From: Physcomitrium patens
Lineage: Eukaryota; Streptophyta; Bryopsida; Funariales; Funariaceae
Direction of reading: 5' to 3'
Length of the DNA: 64,000 nucleotides
NCBI RefSeq assembly: GCF_000002425.4
Contig: NC_037254.1
Location: forward strand, 4,156,538 to 4,220,537
The position numbers and the translations under genes were made by a program. The notes beneath the pieces were generated by a model. That model worked only from the letters and a program-made list of their open reading frames with translations, was not told the DNA's origin and ran no database searches. This document shows positions 21,069 to 33,928 of this stretch, piece after piece. Position 1 is the stretch's first letter; every line of letters starts with the position of its first letter.

Positions 21069-24000
21069 AGAACCAAAAAATTATAAAGTCTTAGCCTTGT
21101 TGGATTCAAGAGCCTTAGTTTATTTTATAAACAAAGACTTTGTAAAAAAATTTGATTTATATTTAGTTAATAAAATCAAATATATCCACATAAAAATAAT
21201 AAATGAACATTCATTATCTTTTGAAGTTGTTACATATGAAATTATTATTATTGAAGTGGCAATTAGTGGTCATAATGGTTTTATAATATTTAATGTGATT
21301 AAATCACCTTTTAATAAAATTATTTTAGAATTATTGTGATTAGAAAGGTATAATCTTTTAATAGACTAGATTTCTTGGAATCTTAATTTTTTCCATAGTT
21401 AAGCTCTGGATTTTGCTACGCAAGTAGAAACCTATAAGATCAATACATCCAAATTATTATTGATAGATGTAAGAACTTTCATATATGCAGCAAAATAAAG
21501 GTGAACTTTTGTTATATATGTCATATCTATTGTTGATGGAGAAAATATTTAAAATAGGCATTTCAAGCCAATACTAAGATTATCAAAACGTCTTTGAAAA
21601 GAAAAATGAAAATATTATTCTAAAATATCACCTCATGATTATTTTATTGATGTTCAAGAAGGAATTCAACCACCATTCGGACCAATCTATAACCTATCAT
21701 AGAACAAGTTGGTTTTTAGTTAAGGAATGCACTAATAAAAATTTGGCTAAGAACTTCATACACCATTCTAAAATTTTAATTGAAGCTATATTTTATTTGA
21801 AAAGAAAAATAAAGATCTCTACAGATGTATATAAAATATCGAAGACTTAATAAGATCACCATCAAGAATATGTACCTTTTATCATTAATTTCAGGATTCT
21901 TTAATCAACTAAATCAAGCAAAGATCTATATAAAAATAGATCTATAAAGAACATATAATCTAATAGGCATTAAAAAGAAAGACAAATAAAAAAATTATAT
22001 TTTGAATGAGGTATGGAAATTTCAAATATAACATCATGCTTTTTGGATTCACAAATGTGCCAATTATTTTACAACATCTAATGAATAATGTGTTTTGTGA
22101 GTTTTTTGATGAATTTGATGTCTATTATTTAGATGATATTTTGATCTATTTTAAGAATATATATTTATTATGTATTAAAAAAACTAAAAAATATAAATAT
22201 ATATGCCAAGATAGAAAAGTATATTTTTTACTCTATTCAAATTGACTTCTTAAGTTACATCATTTTAAACAATAGTCTTATGATGTATTTTAAGAAGGTC
22301 CAAACTATCATTAATTGAAAGATTCCAAAAATAGTCAAAGGTGTAATATTTTTTGAAATTTATTAATTATAATAAGATCTTCATCAAGAACTTTTTTTCA
22401 AGTTGCAATTCTTTTTATACACTTAATATGTAAAGACAAACTTGAGTGGAGCAAAAAAATTAAAGCATTTTTTAAGCCTTAAAGATGACATTTATTTATG
22501 CCCCAATCTTGTATTACATCAATTTTTTGAAGGCATTTTTTATAGAAATAAATACATAAGATTTTTCTAGGGATGTTATTTTTTCACAAATAGAAGCAAG
22601 TAACAAGCTCCATGCAGTAGATTTGTATTCCAAAAAAATTTCAACATCCAAGATTAAGTATGAAATCCACGAGAAAGATTTTTTCTGCAATTGTAGATAT
22701 ATTTTAAGAAAGTCATCATTACCTTAAAGGTACTTTTAATCTAATTATCATGTATACAAATTACAAGAACCTTGAGTACTTCATATCAGTACATATTTTG
22801 AATTATTGCCAAGCCTTTTGGAGCATGTTTTTATCAAGATTTGATTTTAAGATTACTTATTGATCTAAAAAACAACAAGATTTGTTAGATGTATTTTTTA
22901 GAAATTCTTGTCTTGCACTAGAAGAAAGAGACACAAATTTTGATCTTCAACAAACAATTTTCTTAAAAGTAGAGTATCTTTGTCTTTGAGCAATAAAATC
23001 AATATTGATTATTGATTCAACCTTTGTCAAGCAAATTTAATCAAGTAAATTCTTTGATCTTCTTATTCATAATATAAAGAATAATTCTTCTAAGTCTCAT
23101 GATACTTCTAAGTTCAAATTTAAGAATAATCTATTCTATTTTAAGGAACAATTATATATTCTAAAAGACAAAGTACAATTACAAGTTCTTCAAGCTCATT
23201 ATAACTTTTGAGTAAGCATATCTTTTAGATCCAATAAGACTTTAAAGCTAATATGAAGAGATTTTTGGTGGCTTCAAATGTAAAAGGCAATTAAAGACTT
23301 TGCACAATCATGTGATATTTGTTCAAGATTAAAAACTCTTTATCATCAATCTTATAGACTTTTTCAATCATTATTTATTCCTGAACAATCATGGTCTTTT
23401 GTTTCTATGGATTTTATCACAAATCTTTTAGTATCATATTTATAAGATTCTATATTTATATTAGTAGATTATTTTATTAAGATAGAATTTTTTTACTATA
23501 TATAAAATCTATCACAAGTAAAAAAATGGCTATGCTTTTCTTTACAACATTTATCGCTATGATAAATTATCCATAGATATTGTATTAGATAGTAAGATTG
23601 AATTTGGATCAAGATTTTAAAAAATCTTTTTTAAGATTCTAAAGATGGATATAAAGCTATCATTGATTTTTCATCTTCAAAAAAATAGGCAAATAAAATG
23701 CATGAATCAAGTTTTAGAACAATATTTGAAGTATACCATCAGCTATCATTAAGATGATTGGATAATTGTTTTACCAATTATAAGGATTTCATAAAATAAT
23801 TTTATACATTCTTCTTCTCATTAAATATCTTTGCTAATTATTGTTATTATTTATAACTTTATATTTATGATTTTTTAAAAATTGATGATTCTATAGTACA
23901 AGATTTAGCAAATTATTATCAGAGTTACATGCAACAATAAAGGCACAGTTAAAGAAAGCTCAAAAATGACAAAAGATCAATACGAATGCCTATTGCAAAG

Positions 24001-25010
24001 AACAACTATAATTCATTATAATTGACAAGATATGGCTATTTTGTCACAATATCACTACTTGTCTTTGTGACAAGTTGGACTATTGTAAGCTTGAACCTTT
24101 TTTATTTGTAAACAAATCAATTCTATTGCTTATTGATTACATCTATTGGAGTCTATAAAGATCCATCTTATATTCCATATATTTCTTCTTGAGCCATATA
24201 AAATAGTGAATAACTCAAGAAGAAGACAAATGCCACTTCTTCTTATAAAAGTCAATAATAATCAAAAGTTTGAGGTAGAAGAAGTTTTAGATTTTAGGCA
24301 GTGCCGAAATAGATTAGAATATGTAATTCATTGGCACAGATATGATATTAATGAACACTCATGGGAGCAAGTAAAGAATCTTACAAATATAAGAAATAAG
24401 GTTGGAGCTTTTCATTGACAACATCCATCAAATTCAAGATGAAGAATAATAAATCTTTGCTATGAAAGAAACAAGATCTATAGAAGTTAACATTCTATCT
24501 TCTATTTTTACTTGTAATTTTTATATATTTGTGACTTTAAAGAGATGAAAAACTAACAACTAATAGATTTAATTCAAGAGCTATCTTTTGTTGACTTATT
24601 GGATGAGACATTGCAATTATCACAACCATTAAGATGACATAATCAAGAAAAAAATCATTAAGAATAATATGTCCATCTTCAAATATATGGTGAGATACAA
24701 CTTCTTTGGTATCACAATCTTAGAAGAGATTCTTGATGTTTGGTGATTTTATTAGAAGTAGGAACAACTCATGAAGACATTCTAATTGTTTTATTTAAAC
24801 AAAAAGTTATAAAGGCCTCAATAATGATCAAATAATAAAGTGGTCTTTTTATCCTAATATGGATCACTATTGATGGTTGAGAGGACCTTACAACCATCTT
24901 CAAAGAGAATAAAGATCAGAGTATGTGGCAAGCATAATTTGCTACATTTTGAATTTCTTTAACATATGATGACCTCTCTTCATGGAATTCATATTTAAAT
25001 TAGAATGTAA
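21069..25010 (+). pseudogene. Pol and ORF3 remnant of element Z
   Basis: Resumes exactly after insertion C at the protease motif (LLDSRALVYFINKDF, decayed DSGA). RT remnant near 22006-22200 ([10 protein letters not shown]). RNase H, integrase and chromodomain (about 24146-24418; LEYVIHWHRYD) are readable but broken throughout. An ORF3 remnant lies at about 24545-24970. It is far more diverged and AT-shifted than A, B or D. Confidence 0.8.
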
Positions 25011-25538
25011 TGCGACAAATATACTTATTTACTCTAATATTTATCTTTATGATTATGTAGAAGTAAATAAAAGTAGATTTATTTCATATTATTTTTTAGA
25101 AAAGCTTTTTAGAAGCTTTATAGATATTGTTTTGACTTTACATGTGTTTGTAGTTGATTGATAGGTTAGAAACTTGGTCAATAAGTTAACCACATGTTGG
25201 TTGCTTGCTAAACAAGCTAACTATGTGGTACACATATAAAAAACTTGCCTTGAAAGTTAAGATAAGTGTCTTGCAAAATCAATATGTTTTAGAGGTCTTA
25301 TAAACATTGCCATGTAGCTCCTAGTTGAGAATATACATGGAGGCAAAAGTGAAGTTTTTTTCACTCTTGATAATGCCTTTTTAATCTTTAGTATTATTTC
25401 AAGACTTTCTAGTCTTCTTGTTTTTGCCAATAGTGATTCTAATTTAATATTATATCATCTTTGAGTGATTATCTAATATTTTTGAGTGACAAAAGAGTGT
25501 ATTGATATTTTAGTTCTTTAATGTTCATATCCTTGATA
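25011..25538 (+). repeat. 3' LTR of element Z
   Basis: About 528 bp, starting TGCGACAAATA (decayed TGTCACGG) and ending CCTTGATA. The hairpin region AGTGAAG...TTCACTCTTGA is still recognisable near 25348-25370. Confidence 0.7.
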
Positions 25539-25550
25539 TCTTATTATTCA

Positions 25551-25585
<35 letters not shown>

Positions 25586-26997
25586 TTTGTTATTATCTTC
25601 TTTGTAAAACATTGTAGATGTTTTTTAAACATAAGTTAAAGCTACAAATGTCTTTTTTTAAGAAATTTATAAATGTATAAAATCATTATTGGAGTAATTT
25701 AAAATTTAGACATTTTTTTCAAAATATTTATTGTTTTTAAGAAGTTACTACATAGCCTTTTTGTTATATAATGTATGTAAATATAAAATTAAGATCATTT
25801 TTAGTCTGGACAATACCTTTCTTGCACTCTAATCTTTATTCATTTATATGATTTTAAAAAAAATTATATTATTACCATAAATAAAATATAATTTAATTTA
25901 TTATAATATTTTTTCTTAAATATTCAAAATTTGAATTGAATAATTGATGAAAATAATACTTGGACATAGTTTGTGATATTTATGATAATATTTTACTTTC
26001 AAATATTCAAAGGTAAGTTTTATGTAATTAAATATATATTATAAATTTTTTATATACATAAAAATGTTTTTTGTATGCACAAGAAAATAGTTTTGTTACA
26101 TGCATATAAGTTTGTATATATATATATATATATATTCATTTAATATTAACACTTTTATATAATAGATAAATTATGTTTTTGAATTTTTTGAATTTTTTTA
26201 TTTATTTAGTTTTTTATTACTTAAAATAATCTATAATCTATTGAAGACATTACCATAATAATTGTTGTTTTTTCTGCAATGTGTTCAGTGTAATAATCAT
26301 GATTTGAGATTAATTACCATTGCAATGCATCTCATTTGAAGTTATTTTATATAAAATAGAATTATTTACTGTGACTTAAATTGGTTAGAGTTTTTTAAAA
26401 GTTGTAAAGAAATAATAAATATTAAAAATAAAATTTTCGTGTATCTAAATCATTTATCAAAACATGGGTTCCAAAATTAATACATAACTGATTCTTATGT
26501 TTATGTCGAGTCTATAGGATGAATATTACAAAGCAGTTGAAAAGTTTGTTGCTTAAAAGAAGAAACATCAAGCCTCTGTGGTGCACTATAATAAAACAAA
26601 CCAGACATATTATTATTATTATTAAATTTATTAATGTCACGTGTTGACATCTTTCCCCTCTCTTTTCTTTCATTTTTATCATTTGCTTCATAACAAGGAA
26701 GAATAAATTAATCTTTAAGTCTAACCTCCTATATATGAAAACAAGCTCATTATACCACGTTCCTCACTATAACTCCTCCCAATTTGAAACTTGCTTTTGG
26801 CTCTACATTCCAATACCATAACAGTAGCCAATACCCAAAATGTTAAACTATTACTTGTTAAGGAAACCACTTTGATAATTTATTATCCTTCCAAAAGTTA
26901 TACGATTAGTAGTTAAATTGGATAAGTGATTTTATATTGCTATTGTTTGAATCAATAAATTTGCAAGAAAAAACTTCATAGGGTGAATGGGTGATGA

Positions 26998-27037
<40 letters not shown>

Positions 27038-27850
27038 GTATATATATTAAAGAAAGGGAGAGATGTAGGGAAAAGGAGAAAAAACATTAAATAGAAGATA
27101 AAAGAATAACCGAATTGAGAGTAGAATTGTGAAAATATTGTTTTATATAAGCTTGAAAAAAATTGTACTCACTGAACACAACAGCCGCATTTCTACCTCA
27201 AGTAAGAATGAAAAGAAGGTATGACCTACAGTACAACCTGTTTATTATAATATCAAAACTTTCCGTTTATACATCATACAAAGCTTGTGGTGTTTGTCTT
27301 TTCTTTGTTAAATTCAGATACATTTGTTATAACATAAGTAATGAAAATTTTCAACTGACTACATTAAATCTGTAATATTTCAAAGTGTAAAAAATGTGTC
27401 ATCAAAAAAAAATCCTGAATTGAGACATTAGATTAAATTAATAATCAAAATTCAATTGTAACTTACAAGCTTGAAGGGTGATTGGGTTCTTTACTATATT
27501 TTAAAATTTTCCATAAGTGTCGTCTATTGATCATTTTAAACTGTTGACATGAGATCTCTATACAAGTTTTTGCAATATATATGCTGTTGTGCTTCATTGA
27601 CATTAACTCCTCGGATCATTTTTAAGCAGCATAGGTATTCAACTTTTTAAGTTTAAACTTGTTTCACACAATCTCAAACAATTCAAACACACAAAGTGGA
27701 AAAAAAAAACAAAAAAGAAAAGAAAAGAACAAGAGGCTGGCTTCTTAAAACGCATTACTATTATTTCTTTTCCACCCAACACCCCAAAACCCACTAAAAT
27801 TTCAAAATCCCACAACTCCACATTCCAAACCATTCAAACCCCAACACACC
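25539..27850. other. AT-rich spacer, no gene seen
   Basis: No supported coding sequence. It holds (TA)n runs at about 25552-25582, 26113-26134 and 26995-27023, and a short (ATT)n at about 26608. Short ORFs here have no recognisable motif. Confidence 0.6.
26995..27023. repeat. (TA)n microsatellite
   Basis: Uninterrupted TA dinucleotides within the AT-rich spacer. Confidence 0.9.
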
Positions 27851-29926
27851 AAGTAAGCAAAATCAAATGACCCAAAACTTAAAATTCATCGGGAGCAATG
27901 GAAACGCCGCCAAGCACCCCCGTCCCGTCACCGACACACCCACAAAACTCACCGACGAGCTCCCGGATCTCGTATGGGACACACGGAAAACCAAATTTCG
28001 GCAAAGAAAAAAAGAAAAAAAAAGAAAAGAAAGGAAAGAAAAGAAAAAATAAAACGATGGCAACAACCAGCCAACGGAATAAATACGGAAGAAAATCACG
28101 CAACACCCAAGCGCAGAGACAGAGTCATGGAGGGAGGGAGGGAGGGAGGAATGGAGGGGGAATCGCACGTCGAAGAAAGAGTGCGGCGCTCGCCCACCAT
28201 GTGGATGATGCTGATGAGATGCCATGTGGGGACGCATCCATCATGCTCTCTGCACGCGGAGCAAGCAGCAATCGTCCGATGATGGCGATGAGGGGCGATA
28301 GGAACGAGCGGGGGTGGTGGTGGGATCGTGGGAAGGAAGGCAGGAAAGGGTATATTTGGGGCCGTGCAGTAGCAACAATAGCAGCAGGAGGATCTGACGC
28401 AACGCAGTAGAGCGGGTGGGGGGGTGGATTCGGTTTTGAGGGGATTGATTTCTGGGAGTTCGAGCGGGGGCAGGCAGTGGCGCCACACAAGGGCATGAAG
28501 GAGGAGGAGGGGGAATCTGGCAATGCAACGCGGCGGAGTCGGAAAAAGCGCTCCCGGGGAATGAAAAAAAGACGGCACGGGGCTATACCCTCATGAGGTG
28601 GAGGAGCAGGAGGACAGGGCGGGGGTGGGGGACCGTGCACAGTGATGATGCTGATGATGATGGTGGTGCTGTTGTTGGTGCGAAGCACTGCTGATTTGTA
28701 AGGCACGCTTCAGCGCTGCTGGCCCTGGTACTGGCCCCTTCGAGGCCATGGGACAGGGGCCATCGCAAGGAATCGCAACTGCGAGACTCAGTACTTTGGG
28801 TCCGAATTTTTATTCCGCTGCTTGGTGTTGTGGGTGGTTGGGTCTTTCGGGGTAATGCGGCGACTGTTCCCCGTGGTTTTGTTTGTTTGTTTGTTTGGTT
28901 TGTTGGTTCATTTGGCTTGTTTTTCCTTCTCATGTCAGGGAAGATGGTTAGTAGAATAGTGCGTTGAGGGTGTTGTTGTGCTGGGTGTGATTGCGAGAGA
29001 GGAGGAGGAGGAGGAGGAGGTGACGGAATTAGTTTTTCTGTTGTTGTTACGATCGATTTCTTTTATTTATTTATTTATTTTCCATTTTTTCAAATGGGGA
29101 TGGTGGGTTTGGGTTATCAGTATGGTACGATGTTTTTAGGTCTGGGTAATCATAGGGATTTTTGTAGCATGTGCAGTGGAGTGAAACGAGATTGCTGTTT
29201 GGTTAGGTGGCTGCTCGAGGGGAAAAGTGTACGCATCACGTACGAGCGTTGCAATCATGCGGCAAGATTCTGTCCAGTTCCGATTGCGAAGGCATTATTT
29301 CGTCCGCAAACGAGGATCCTGGGCTTCTTTGCACAGTGCTTCAGATTTCGGATGGCTGGTGGATGCCTCGCGATGCAGGCTGAATGATAGAGAGTGCTGA
29401 GTGATTGCTGAAATTAAGTGCTGGGAATTCTAGTAAGTATTTGTCAAAATCATGATGCTCGAGTGTTATTAGCTACGCCCTTTCTGCTCTTGGGCATGGA
29501 GCCCTTGAGACGTGCCCTTCAGCCTTCGATACATGTTGGGTGTTCTTTTCTACCTTGCAGCCATATCTGGAGTTTTTGGTTTAAACCTGAAACTTTCTTC
29601 CTTTTGATTCCTTAGGAGGTTGCGAGAAGAAGTATTTTCTTTTATTTGTGGAGGGGTATGAGATCTTCAAAGAAGACTCAGGGAGTGTAAAGTCTTTCGT
29701 GGTATCTTTTTTCAAAATACATTGTTTCGATGTTTCGTACTGTAGTCATCAATAACATGCTGAATCCATATCAGTGATAGGCCAGCCCTGCTCTGGAAAG
29801 TTTTTAGAAGGGTATTTTAATTTCTGATCGAGTGTGCCGGAGAATGTACGCTTCACAATGCTCATTTATCGTTAGAGTTACTTAGAAGACCTAATTGTGA
29901 GAAGGTTTTGAGAGTGCATTGGCGCT
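27851..29926 (+). promoter_or_regulatory. GC-rich upstream/leader region of the 2OG-like gene
   Basis: Base composition changes abruptly from AT-rich to G-rich on the plus strand at about 27890. The region holds purine tracts, a G4-type run at 28131, GTTT repeats near 28883 and ATTT repeats near 29060. Long ORFs occur on both strands (for example 27898-28410 plus and 28125-28706 minus) but are low-complexity (Lys/Glu/Arg or Pro runs) and appear to be composition artefacts. I read this as promoter plus 5' leader of the gene starting at 29927; the transcription start is not determinable. Confidence 0.45.
28131..28150 (+). other. Potential G-quadruplex run
   Basis: Four consecutive GGGA units (GGAGGGAGGGAGGG) followed shortly by GGGGG at 28156; fits the G3N1 quadruplex pattern. 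Confidence 0.55.
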
Positions 29927-32533
29927 ATGGCAGCAGCGGGCATTACATCGCCAGCCCGTATCAAGCTGAAGGATTTGGTCGCAGTTGATGGGCTCCCATC
30001 GGAGAGTTACAAGATCGCTGTGGCAAGTTTGTCCCAGTCTCTTAGGAACTACAATGTGGCTATAATCCAAGTCCCTCAGTCTGACGACGTGCTTCTACGA
30101 TGTGTACTGGACTCAGTTCGGATGTTCTTCCACTTGAAGCCAATGGTTAGTGCAGATACCGTTCACGCTGAAGACCCTCACAACTGGAATTGCACAGTTG
30201 GCTATCATGCAGAACCGCAGCATTCTCGGGAGGTGTTTGATTTTCGACCTGGAAGGATGAATGTGGAGGGGGCTGGAGTGACTGAGCTGCCACCTACGGG
30301 CTTGCCTAACTTGTTTGCTTTGTTGGGCAATGCGACCCGTGTGTGCTTGGATGCTATCGCTTGCTCGCTGGAGCTGCGGAGCTTTTCGTTTACGGATCTA
30401 TTAGATAATGTGCCACTGAAGTCAGGCGAAATGTCAACCTCAGTATTATCAAGCTGCTGTCACAATAGGTGCGTGTATTTCTTGATTTGAGCCCTGGATT
30501 TTTGATTTGTTATGACACTGGAGTCCATTGTCACATTGTTATCAGTTGGAATCCTCGTCGTCACATGTCCAACAAATGTGAGTAATGTATATTACTCGAC
30601 AAAATAGATGGTTCGTGTGTGCTCGCATGATAGGCGGTCATTTATGACTGGTTCGGTGTATGGATTTGAATCTAGGAACTATTCTCTGATTTAGGATTTT
30701 TACTTCGTTAGCTCGTGCTGGGACGTAGCTTCATGCGTCTCGGCTAATGATGCGTTCTTGATGTCCGGAAAAACGGAGAGCTGTTGAATTGTGATAGTTC
30801 TGTGCTAAGGCTGTTGCCTGATCTGTGGAGTTAAGCTGAAACGGTTCAACGTATGCAGGCCTGGAGCTCACCACTCAGCTAATTTACTGCCCAGCGAGCA
30901 AGGGGCGCTTTCAATGTACGAAGAGGATGCAGATAGAGGTCTGTTGACATTAATGAAATCCGATAGGCCAGGGCTTCAGATAAGAGACCTACAGGGTCGG
31001 TGGTTTGTTGTGGATGCAGACCTGGGTCCCCAAGACATGGTTTTGTATATTGGAACGTCACTGTATCAAGCTACCGCAGGGCACCTGGGCCCGTCAATGT
31101 ATCGAACAGACAACAGTGTAGATTTGAGTCAGGCACAATGTTCTGCACACGTTGGCCGTTGCACAGTTAGTTTCAAGCTGATGCCTCGTGCGACTGCCAT
31201 CCTACATTGCTCAGCGATGACTGCTGCAGGGCATCCTGTAGGAAGTCCTTTCCAGCATCCTGTGGCTGTCCATGACTTTATGCAGCGAGCTAATCTCATG
31301 GATCAGCTTTTGGCTCGACCTGGCGTTCCAACGTTTTCTTTTCCAGCTCCTGTCGAAGGTAACTGTCTGTATTGATTTGACTTCTTTGTTATAAGTTTTT
31401 TGGTTCGTTGTTTCTGACAGGTTTTGTGTCTTTCACTGAACTTAAACATATGGGAAATCGACTGGATATGTGTGTAGCTTAGGTCTTTGTAACTATATTA
31501 GTTAGTTGCATGTTGCAAAACAAACAAAGTGGTAATAGTTCCCTGGGATTTTTGTGGGTTGCTTTATTGTGTTGGCGTTTCTCATTTATTTACTGCATGG
31601 AGTCTTACCTACTGAGTGACTGAGGACTGAGTAACTGAAGTTTGTGCACAGTTTTTGTTCCTGCTACAGCTCAACTGAAAGCAGCAATGAAGCGGAAGAA
31701 ACAGGTGTCTCGAGGGAAGCCACTTGCTCCATCAAAGCGTTTGCGGCTGGAAGCCCAGCGTGTATTGAAGGAACGAGTTCAAGAGATTGCAGACGCAAAG
31801 GGCCTGAAGATTCGTTATTGTAACTTGAAGGAGTGCGAGGAACAACACCTGAATGCAGTCGAAAGCCCGTGTGGACGTCTGCGAGAGGCGATAAATTGGC
31901 CCGTGGGTGTTCCATTTGTTCATCCTCACGACCTCCCTAATAGAGCAAAACAGGCTTTCTTGGAAGCATATGAACCTGGGTGGTCAGCCAACCAGGATGG
32001 TGAGCTAGGAATGGAAGACGCAGTCCAAGACCAGCATGGTCAGATGCTTTCTTGTAAGACTCTCAACTAATGTACAGTAGCAGTTTTTGTTCTTGCTACA
32101 GTTCAACTGAAAGCAGCATAACCAATCACTGTAATGCTAAATTAATCGATGCACATGTCTTGCCGAAATTATGTCTGGCTTTACTTAGGTGAAACATGAT
32201 GATGGTGGGTAGTAGATTAGCCATCAGTAGAAAAACAATTGTGAGCTTGAATTGCTGTAATTAATGTGACGTAGTTTTGATGAAGTGACCGGAGCAGCGC
32301 ATGCTGGAGGTGAGGAGCAGCGGTATCCTGTGAAGGTGGCAGCGATGGAGGACCAACGGTTCGCTGTGAAGACGGTGTTTGATTATTTGCGTGCCAAAGG
32401 GAAACCCGTTCCGACAGGAAAGCCCCAGGTAGTTGGACACAAAGTGGACATCAGTAGGTTGGCAAAAGCGGCCTTTGAAGCTGGAGGGCGATCCCAGGTA
32501 GCTTATCTCCAGCACATGCAGGGTGTGTCGTAA
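29927..32533 (+). CDS. 2OG-Fe(II) oxygenase-like protein with altered metal site (4 exons)
   Basis: Exons chosen by frame and GT-AG sites: 29927-30468, 30859-31358, 31670-32053 and 32286-32533, giving about 557 aa. The last junction is least certain. Exons 1-2 look like an isopenicillin-N-synthase-type 2OG oxygenase: an N-terminal domain starting MAAAGITSPARIKLKDL, then ADRGLLTLM with PGLQIRD and GRWFVVD, then ATAGHLGPSMYRTD. The position of the usual HxD reads D204-A-D206 and that of the distal His in HRV/HRT reads Tyr262 (MYRT), so two of three iron ligands appear lost. Exons 3-4 add a Lys/Arg-rich region (MKRKK, SKRLRLEAQ) of unknown function, possibly nuclear. It may be a non-catalytic relative. 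It converges on the PHAF1 gene. Confidence 0.75.
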
Positions 32534-33928
32534 AGGTCTTTACTTGATGCTAGGTGAGCCACAGGAATGTATTTGCTGGTATATATTTTCATATTCCATT
32601 TTCATCCTTGTGAAGTTTATGATAGCGTATGGAGCCATGATAGGAAAATTTATGGAAATGACATAGTACAGAAAATTGGTTCCTTATGTCGATTTCATCG
32701 GAAAATGTTGTGTCCATTAGTTCGATGCAGAGGGTGGGTTTCAGCGATTCATTGGGGTACACTTCCAGCTAGAAACTGCGCCTGATCGGGACAAGGAGAG
32801 AGCCCTGGAGCGGTTGAAAAAATTGTACGATCAAGTTTTGTTTGATTATGTTGAAGACTTGGTTGCCCCAACACATTGCAACAACCAAATTAGATGATCC
32901 AAAATGATAACGGTGGCGATTATCATCTTTTGTCACGATTTTGTCCTTGAAACACATGATTTCACAGTACACCAATTGTCGGGACTGGTATCGGAGGATG
33001 TACCTCAAGCTTACCTTGCCGTTGAGAAAACCCTCTTATATATGATCCGAGCAATGTACAGACTTACTTAGGTGAAGCTTATTCCCATGCCATTGATTTT
33101 AGTGCGATGTTGGCGCTGCGTCTAGTTAGCAAATTGTTACGAATATCTGTACAGCGAGGCTTTCTGATTAGGCGAAGTCGAAAGGTGATGCTTATCTGCG
33201 ACAATCTGAAGCTCAAATCTCCAAATTAGCAAACCTACTTTTTCTCTGTTTTCGTTTTTCTTTCTCTATTGATAGTTTTAAAAAGCACTTCTAACGGAAG
33301 ATACGATGGTTCTTGTGATTATGCTTAGGATCAGACCATTGGTTCAGTTGAATCTGTAAAATGCGTTTATTCCTTGAAATCGGAACATGCTGAGGTGTAC
33401 CTTATGTTTACGGCTTAATACAGAATCCATGACCCGATCTCTTTGAACAAAAACTCTGTGCTGAGAAACTATTTGCCAAATCTCAAGTAAATCAAAGTGA
33501 AGTTCACAACATACCAAATGGAGGTTTATTCCCTTCAAATCGAAGGAACTGCCAGCTGAGCACTTCCAATGAAATTAATGTAATCTATCACTTACCCTAC
33601 CCCTCCCGACTATCAATCAGAGTTTAACTACACATATTTGAATAAGATGAAAGAGGCTGTAGACAGACGTCCTTTTCTAGTGAGCAACTTACGTAAGGTA
33701 CAGCAAAGAGCATCATTAAGCTCATTTACAACCTTGAAAATCAGGCACTTATCCCTTTCATGCATTATCGTCAGAAGCTCTCGCCTGACCAACTAGAAAA
33801 AAAATAGTCGCAAAAGCTCTTCACGGGTAACAAACTATCTAGGCATGTGCTGTACAATTTCTACATGAAACCTTACACTGCTATCATCCCAGCAGAAAAA
33901 AATTTCGTGTTGCAAAAGTAAAAGAGGG
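32534..33928. other. Spacer between convergent genes
   Basis: Must contain the 3' UTRs of both flanking genes. No coding sequence supported and no repeat recognised; short ORFs on both strands lack motifs. Confidence 0.5.

Larger units (their letters stand above)
960..25538 (+). mobile_element. Element Z: old degenerate Ty3/gypsy chromovirus, host of nested insertions
   Basis: Element Z is the oldest gypsy layer on the left. Its pieces are a leader and gag remnant (about 960-2165), a 52-bp protease-start piece (8397-8448), the rest of pol plus ORF3 remnant (21069-25010) and a 3' LTR (25011-25538). The pieces join in the correct order when insertions A and C are removed, and the joins are marked by 5-bp target duplications (ATTCC/ATTCG for A, AGAAC for C). 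All reading frames are riddled with stops and A/T substitutions. No 5' LTR was found, so the left end is approximate. Confidence 0.8.

Noticed and set aside
27898..28706. Overlapping long ORFs on both strands (170 aa plus, 193 aa minus)
   Set aside because: Low-complexity Lys/Arg/Gly or Pro/Ser products explained by the G-rich composition; no domain, no consistent splice context.
29094..29615. ORFs upstream of the 2OG-like gene as extra exons
   Set aside because: No family similarity and no good in-frame junction to 29927; treated as 5' leader.
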